From the NCBI GenBank assembly GCA_963576785.1, contig OY756139.1, positions 4,154,001-4,218,000 on the forward strand: DNA of 64,000 bases. Direction: 5' to 3'. The stretch is from Chlorophyllum brunneum (Eukaryota; Basidiomycota; Agaricomycetes; Agaricales; Agaricaceae). The translations under genes and the position numbers were made by a program. The first letter of the stretch is position 1, and each line of letters starts with the position of its first letter. Positions 59,534 to 64,000 of the stretch are shown here, piece by piece. The notes beneath the pieces were generated by a model. That model saw only the letters and a list, made by a program, of their open reading frames with translations. It had not been told where the DNA came from and did not search any database.

Positions 59534-60555
59534 TAAAACACAAGTGGTTGGAGGAGCAGGAGCAGGAGCGGGTCAAGGTACGTCATCAGGTCAAAGGGGG
59601 TCATCCCCGGACCAGTGAAGCAACGGACCACCAGTTCTGTGGCAGCGGCAAAGCCCACCATGGCTTCCACCATGTGGGCCTGAGGTTTACCCTGGTGCTT
59701 TTTGGGCTTCTTCTTCTTCTTCTGGACATTAATCCAGGTAGGAGTAGGCAGAGAAGGCTGAGGGGGCTGTCTACTCGGATTGGCAGGGTGGCAAGGTTCT
59801 CTCACAGGCTGAGCCCTGGTATTGCCTCCAGGATGGAAGCGGTTCCAAGGTGGCCCAGGGTGAGTCCTGGGGAAGTTGCCCTGAGGGCAAGCTTGGTATT
59901 TAGCGGTGGCGGCATAAGATGCTTGTGGGTTAGACATGTTGGATCTTGCTCCTTCACATCTTGACCACTCAGCATTTATAGTCTGCTGAACTACCTCCCA
60001 GGTCATATCTACAACATTGTGATTATTCACCAATGTTGTTTGTGCCACAGCATTCCAATCAGGTGGTAATGCGTTCAAAGCGATTATTGCACCAAGAACT
60101 TCTGGCAATTTTACCTTAGCTGTTTCTAATTGAGAAGCCATTGTTCTCAATTCAGCTAGATCCATTGCTGGATCTTGATTCCCTGAAATGTGCTTTTGCA
60201 GCATTCTTTGGAGGATTGAATATACCGCAGCAGGAGAAGGTGTCCCAAAGTGGGTTTTCAAGTCATCCCAAAGGAATCCAGGAGCATCATGTCCATGGAG
60301 TAATAGGGAATCAGGTAAGGTGCCATTTATAACAGCCAATGCCTGGCCTCTCAATTGTTCTCTCTTTCTATCCTCCTCCATTAATGCAGCAGGATTTTTA
60401 GGAGAGAGATCCTGTTCTGTCACAGTCCATCCGGACTGGTTGGAGCCAGTGACAGAAATGAGGGTTAGGGCATCCTGAAGCCTTCTAGACCAGAATGCAT
60501 AGTTCTTAGGCCCATTGAGCTTAGGTAAACCTGAGACGATATTATTGGTAGCCAT
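59533..60555 (-). CDS. gag: Copia gag
   Basis: MATNNIVSGLPKLNG start followed by the YAFWSRRLQDAL motif and the LWDDLKTHFG-like and LPPDWNAV segments typical of Copia Gag (UBN2-type). The Pro/Gln-rich C-terminal third (PPWNRFHPGG, VQKKKKKPKKHQG) is basic and would bind RNA, but there is no CCHC knuckle. Uninterrupted 340 codons, ending TAG at 59535-59533. The first ATG lies about 160 nt inside the 5' LTR, suitable for a leader. Confidence 0.85.
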   Translation of the reverse strand: MATNNIVSGLPKLNGPKNYAFWSRRLQDALTLISVTGSNQSGWTVTEQDLSPKNPAALMEEDRKREQLRGQALAVINGTLPDSLLLHGHDAPGFLWDDLKTHFGTPSPAAVYSILQRMLQKHISGNQDPAMDLAELRTMASQLETAKVKLPEVLGAIIALNALPPDWNAVAQTTLVNNHNVVDMTWEVVQQTINAEWSRCEGARSNMSNPQASYAATAKYQACPQGNFPRTHPGPPWNRFHPGGNTRAQPVREPCHPANPSRQPPQPSLPTPTWINVQKKKKKPKKHQGKPQAHMVEAMVGFAAATELVVRCFTGPGMTPFDLMTYLDPLLLLLLQPLVF

Positions 60556-60715
60556 AATATTTTCATCGAGTGAGTTTCTTTCTAGAAGAAAATCCTCATA
60601 TTAGCAATGATCAAAATGCAAGGATAACTCTGTCAGGTAAAGCCCTATCATCCTATCTTGGTTAGAGGGGATGATAATGGTTTAACCATTGGTAAGGCTA
60701 CCAGGGCCCATAACC

Positions 60716-61094
60716 TGTTGAGGAAACAACTGTAACAAGTTGTTTGCTGGGGACAGCAGTAAACACAGTGGGAGAGAATGTAGGGTCTACTCACTAAGAT
60801 AATAAGCTTCTATCTGGTACCTATAGAAGGGTAATTCAGACAGACAGATATTATTGATGAAGTGGTCAATGTCAGTATTGACTAGATCAAAGTTGAGTAG
60901 ATCGGTGTTTGTGTTGTACTGAAGAATGTAGGAAATGATGAAAGAGGTTGTTCGATTGAACAAGATGCAGAACTAGGTCTGCTACATGGGGTTTATATAC
61001 ATATTGAAGCATAGGCAAGTCATACTATATAAAATACTAGGGATGCATAGAATTTTCCTTATGACTCCTATTAACTGTGGCATAGACTTCAACA
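60716..61094 (-). repeat. Copia 5' LTR
   Basis: 379 bp, TGTTGAGGAAACAA to CTTCAACA on the plus strand. Shorter than its partner by about 195 bp near its outer end (GCATAG joins directly to ACTTCAACA). Confidence 0.9.
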
Positions 61095-61099
61095 CTGCA
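61095..61099. repeat. Target-site duplication of the Copia element, right
   Basis: CTGCA, partner of CCGCA at 47173-47177. Confidence 0.8.
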
Positions 61100-61492
61100 T
61101 TGTCTTCTTCTTCGACTTTAACTTTGGACTCCAGCTCTTCTTTAACTTGGTTGGCCCAGTCCTTTCCATCGCTTTTACCAGAGTAATACTGGTCACCTTC
61201 CGGCCTTGCTCTTTTGGATGTACAATGGATAGTTCTATCCAAATCGTTGTTGAGAGGGTTCAAGGACTGCGGGGGTGTTGACGGTCTTCTGGAGATGACC
61301 GAGGGGGAAATAGTGTTGCTGTAGGCTTGGTCAGTAGGGATTACAGGCCTAGATATGATAGGCATCCTAGGGAATAGGATACCAGGAGGGGGCAAAGCCG
61401 GAGAGGCCGATCCCTTCTTTGACTCGTACCACCACCATCGATTTCCAAAAGTCGATTCACAGTATCAGTCTATAGCACTAGGATACACAATC

Positions 61493-63697
61493 ATGCCTGA
61501 GTTACGTTCGAATCTCTCTCCAAGAGAGCCCACGCCCGACGGCGGCGGGGTAGTCTTCGGGAACCCAACACGTGTTCCATCCCCCTCCATCTTCGAGGCC
61601 TCTCCGGCTCTTCCACCCCCCGGCATCCTGTTCCCTAGAACGCCAACTGTGACTAGGCCGTTCATAACTATGAACCAAGCCTACAGTGGAACCGTTCCCC
61701 CGTTGGTCAACAGTAGGCCGACTACACCCACCTCGGTCTTCTCCAACCCCCTCCACGGCGGGGGCGACCAGACCATCCACCGCATCTCCAAACGGTCAAG
61801 AATCAGCGGGGACCACTATCACTTGAAAGAGAAAGACTGGGCTGAGCAAGTGGAGGAAGAACTTATGCCCAAAAGAAAAGTTACAGTCGAAGTCGAAGAA
61901 GACAGAGACAAGAACGGCGAGGACCAAGGAGAAGGTCCTGAAGAATTTTATGAAGATGCTGTGAGGGAGGTCGGCAAGATCTCAGAATGGGTTAAGGCCT
62001 GCAGCACTTACAACATGAGTGGCGATGAAGGCCTGGCGTTCAGGCAAGCCTTCGCAGAATTAACAACAACCTTGATGAAAGCGGGATGGCTCAAGGTGAA
62101 GGTTGATGAAGACAGAAACGACCTCCATGGGTGGATGGGGGTAAACTTTGGTAAGATTATCGTTCGCGCCGAGGAAACCCCTCAGCCAGACGTTTCTCCC
62201 CTCCGACGCATGGCCTCCGTAGCCACCACGAGCAAACCTGACGACGTCCGCATGGAGGTTGTCGAACACATTGTCACGCCGGGTATCACCGCTGGCAATG
62301 ATGTCACTCATTCGGGTATCTCCGATGATGACGTTCAGATGATCTCCGAAGCGGAGTTCAAGACCGTCTCTCACAGTAAGAAGAAGCGAACCAAGAAACC
62401 GGCTTCAGGTACCAAGAAGGCCGTGCCTGCCAAGGCTGCCCCCCCGAAGGCGACGGAGGCCGCCAAAACTCCGGTCTCAAAAACTCCGGCTCCTCCGGCT
62501 CCCGCACCCAACAACAAGGGAACCAAGATCACACCCCAGGAGGGAGCTAAATCCTCCTATGCTGCTATGGCAGTGAAAAAGGGTAAGGGGACTGCCGCCC
62601 CCTCCACCAATGCCCGAGACCCTCTTAAGCTCTTAGAGTTTGCGAGTAAGTTCCCGGAATTATCTAATGAGAAGATAGTGGCGATGTACGATGCCGCTTA
62701 CTCACCCTCTGCCTCCCCCGCGAACAAGAAACCGACCAAGAGGACCGGTACTATTCACTCCACCCTAAATGGTCCCTCGCGTAAGCAAGTGATCATTCCT
62801 CTTCTCACCGGCCCCACCGTCACCAATTTCGGGGCCATCATTGACTCTCTCAATGCATGCCTTATCGCGGAGAAGTCCAAAACGAGGGTTATTGCCGCCT
62901 CGCAGGGTAAGCTGGGCCTTATGGTCCACACCTCGGAGGTTTTGACCCCCACGGAGCTAGACGTAGTCAAAGTGTGGCTCAAGGAGAAGTTTGGAGGGAT
63001 CACCACAGGTGAAGCTGCCCTCCCCAAGTCTAAGTCGTTCGTGAAAGTCATGGACGTGTGTTACATCACCCCCCGAGGACAAATCCTCACCGAGGCCGAT
63101 GTGGTCTCCAGCGTCCGGAGCTCGATCCACTCTGACACCATCCAATTCGCGACGCAACCACGGGTGCGGCGCAACTCAAAACACTCGGACACCTGTACGG
63201 TGTGGTTCAAAATCTGGGACTCGAAGGCGGGGACCAACATTGCAAGTATCGAGGACAAGTTCCTCAACATCTATGGAGGGCTTTTCCGCATTAGAAGGGC
63301 CTCTGCCAAACCGGGAGTCCCGCTCTGCTCCAAATGTTGCAGATGGGGCCACCCTCTCAACCGATGTCGAGCGAGGCTATTCACATGTGCGCACTGTAAG
63401 GGGCCACATGCCACTGCCAACCACCGATCGTTTGCCCACTGTTGCAAGGGCAACGATAAGGCCACTCCACCCATCGCGGCCACCCCCTCAGGAGAACCAT
63501 GCCCCCACAAGGCGACATGCTCCAACTGTGGCAAGGACCACCTCGCAACTGACCGTAAATGTCAATTTTGGAAGAAGCGATTCGACCATGACTGGCATGC
63601 TAACAAAGCGCTCGAACTACGAGTGAACAAAGGAGTTCCGCCACCCACCTCCTCACCATCCCAGGCTAGTCGAAGCCAGACTACCCCCCCTCAATGA
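61493..63697 (+). CDS. LINE D ORF1, intact
   Basis: 734 codons with no stop or frameshift. The start MPELRSNLSPREP was chosen by homology with LINE B (MSTLRSDLSAREP); the frame is open upstream to 61355, but that is LINE A and UTR sequence. Residues 1-130 are disordered and Pro-rich. An acidic/helical region follows (EFYEDAVREVGKISEW, residues about 150-165), then a Lys/Ala/Pro linker and an RRM-like block (about 420-520). Zinc-binding motifs are CX2CX4HX4C (CSKCCRWGHPLNRC, about residue 612), CAHCKGPHATANH and CSNCGKDH...C (about residue 675; the last Cys of the tighter form is Arg, but a Cys lies two residues on). It probably coats the LINE RNA. The stop TGA overlaps the ORF2 start. Confidence 0.93.
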   Translation: MPELRSNLSPREPTPDGGGVVFGNPTRVPSPSIFEASPALPPPGILFPRTPTVTRPFITMNQAYSGTVPPLVNSRPTTPTSVFSNPLHGGGDQTIHRISKRSRISGDHYHLKEKDWAEQVEEELMPKRKVTVEVEEDRDKNGEDQGEGPEEFYEDAVREVGKISEWVKACSTYNMSGDEGLAFRQAFAELTTTLMKAGWLKVKVDEDRNDLHGWMGVNFGKIIVRAEETPQPDVSPLRRMASVATTSKPDDVRMEVVEHIVTPGITAGNDVTHSGISDDDVQMISEAEFKTVSHSKKKRTKKPASGTKKAVPAKAAPPKATEAAKTPVSKTPAPPAPAPNNKGTKITPQEGAKSSYAAMAVKKGKGTAAPSTNARDPLKLLEFASKFPELSNEKIVAMYDAAYSPSASPANKKPTKRTGTIHSTLNGPSRKQVIIPLLTGPTVTNFGAIIDSLNACLIAEKSKTRVIAASQGKLGLMVHTSEVLTPTELDVVKVWLKEKFGGITTGEAALPKSKSFVKVMDVCYITPRGQILTEADVVSSVRSSIHSDTIQFATQPRVRRNSKHSDTCTVWFKIWDSKAGTNIASIEDKFLNIYGGLFRIRRASAKPGVPLCSKCCRWGHPLNRCRARLFTCAHCKGPHATANHRSFAHCCKGNDKATPPIAATPSGEPCPHKATCSNCGKDHLATDRKCQFWKKRFDHDWHANKALELRVNKGVPPPTSSPSQASRSQTTPPQ

Positions 63698-64000
63698 ATA
63701 ACGTCCCTGACGAGCAAGACAGGCCTCCTCGTTCACTCCTGAATGAGTTGAAGGTCTGCTCTCACAACATAGGAAGATCGTATGGAGTGATGGAGACAGT
63801 CCTCGCACGTAGAGGTGACGTCGACCTCCTCCTCATACAAGAACCCCCTTGGAGATTCCTCCGAGATATCCCCTCCTCTGTCTCCAATGACGGTGCACCC
63901 CTCGTAGGAGGCCCAGTCCACCCGGACTGGACGCTCCTTTCATATCCAATCATTGCCGAAGAAGTCCTTCAAGTTGGACGCCGAAGATACCCTCAACGTA
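63694..64000 (+). CDS. LINE D ORF2, N-terminal part (endonuclease)
   Basis: ATG 63694 overlaps the ORF1 TGA (ATGA 63694-63697). It reads MNNVPDEQDRPPR, CSHNIGRSYG and LLIQEPPWRFLRDI, the first APE-endonuclease motifs including the catalytic Glu of IQEP. Open to the window edge. Whether the RT site is intact cannot be seen. Confidence 0.9.
   Translation, partial: MNNVPDEQDRPPRSLLNELKVCSHNIGRSYGVMETVLARRGDVDLLLIQEPPWRFLRDIPSSVSNDGAPLVGGPVHPDWTLLSYPIIAEEVLQVGRRRYPQR

Larger units (their letters stand above)
47178..61094 (-). mobile_element. Copia LTR retrotransposon inserted in LINE A
   Basis: On the minus strand the order is 5' LTR (61094-60716), gag (60555), an extra ORF, protease, integrase, RT, RNase H (to 54588), polypurine tract AAGGAGGAG and 3' LTR (54524-47178, itself split by LINE B). 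Integrase before RT identifies Copia/Ty1. A 5-bp duplication flanks it. GGTTATGGGCCC after the 5' LTR is a possible primer-binding site. Active-site losses and stops show it is dead. Confidence 0.95.
45407..61395 (-). pseudogene. LINE A ORF1 (split by the Copia element)
   Basis: The front part (61395-61095: LPPPGILFPRMP, DRTIHCTSKRARP, VKEELESKVKVEEED) joins across the Copia insertion to 47177-45407. The second part has EFYDDAVREVGRISEW, the Lys/Pro-rich linker, the RRM-like block (KQVIIPLLTGPNVTNF) and the zinc-knuckle end (CTKCCRWGHPLIQC; CAHCKGPHSTANH; CSNCSKDHLAIDC). One stop lies between the linker and front half near 46860, and the frame shifts near 45955. The last codon CAA plus TGA overlaps the ORF2 ATG at 45410-45407. 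Confidence 0.85.
32956..61408 (-). mobile_element. LINE A, split by three or four later insertions
   Basis: Pieces in minus orientation are: 3' UTR and ORF2 end (32956-33844), ORF2 middle (40192-about 41690), ORF2 front and ORF1 (about 43264-47177) and ORF1 front (61095-61408). Together they give about 6.6 kb, against about 6.8 kb for complete LINEs, so only about 190 bp of the 5' end is missing at the junction with LINE D. The interruptions are Gypsy G3, a composite element, and a Copia element. The poly-T at 32956-32974 abuts G2 pol sequence, so LINE A inserted into G2. Confidence 0.9.
61409..64000 (+). mobile_element. LINE D, 5' part, continues past the window
   Basis: Begins GATCCCTTCTTTGACTCG, the same start as LINE C, directly beside LINE A sequence of opposite strand. 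The 84-bp 5' UTR, complete ORF1 and start of ORF2 carry no lesion. It is closest to LINE C. Confidence 0.93.

Noticed and set aside
1..64000. CRISPR arrays, rRNA or tRNA genes
   Set aside because: No regularly spaced direct repeats with unique spacers and no recognisable rRNA or tRNA sequence were seen; CRISPR is not expected in a fungal genome.

Overview
This window looks like a transposon graveyard from a filamentous basidiomycete, most likely an agaricomycete. The grounds are a FunK1-type fungal kinase gene with short (about 50 nt) GT-AG introns, chromodomain Gypsy elements, Copia elements, RNase H-bearing LINEs, and heavy CpG to TpG decay in old copies, where most in-frame stops are TGA and many can be matched to an Arg codon in a sister copy. 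Nearly all of positions 1-15374 and 26700-64000 is retroelement sequence. A host-gene island lies at about 15.4-26.7 kb.

Layout. Positions 1-7628 are a decayed Gypsy element (G1, + strand) with its 3' LTR. It is interrupted by a 5'-truncated LINE (about 3429-5106). A second copy of the same LTR follows in inverted orientation (7630-15197), forming a tail-to-tail LTR palindrome, and a full-length LINE (LINE C, 7908-14692, 17-bp target-site duplication) sits inside it. A Gypsy LTR fragment ends this block (15198-15374). The host island carries one apparently intact FunK1 kinase gene (22917-20345, six exons), three decayed FunK1 relatives, a FAD-linked oxidase gene (24957-26480) with stops, a Cys-rich gene relic and a minisatellite.

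From 26.7 kb to the end the block is nested. Gypsy G4 (-) is interrupted by Gypsy G2 (-), and G2 is interrupted by LINE A (-). LINE A is split by a young Gypsy (G3, 33845-40191, +, 2 differences in 301-bp LTRs, TSD GGAGC), by a composite element (41691-43263) and by a Copia element (47178-61094, TSD CCGCA/CTGCA). The Copia 3' LTR is split in turn by LINE B (47667-54425). A second-strand LINE (LINE D, 61409 to past the window end) has an intact ORF1 and abuts the 5' region of LINE A head to head.

The LINEs have two ORFs: an RRM-like/zinc-knuckle ORF1 and an APE endonuclease-RT-RNase H ORF2. The ORFs overlap by ATGA in every copy, which suggests coupled termination-reinitiation. The chromodomain Gypsy elements carry an extra gene region 3' of pol. 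In G2/G3 it is joined to pol by the same ATGA overlap, and in G4 the downstream ORF ends in four tandem zinc knuckles. These post-pol ORFs, the composite element (about 1.1 kb of unrelated sequence fused at the LINE ORF2 stop to the whole LINE 3' UTR) and an extra gag-pol intermediate ORF in the Copia element are the most promising undescribed features.
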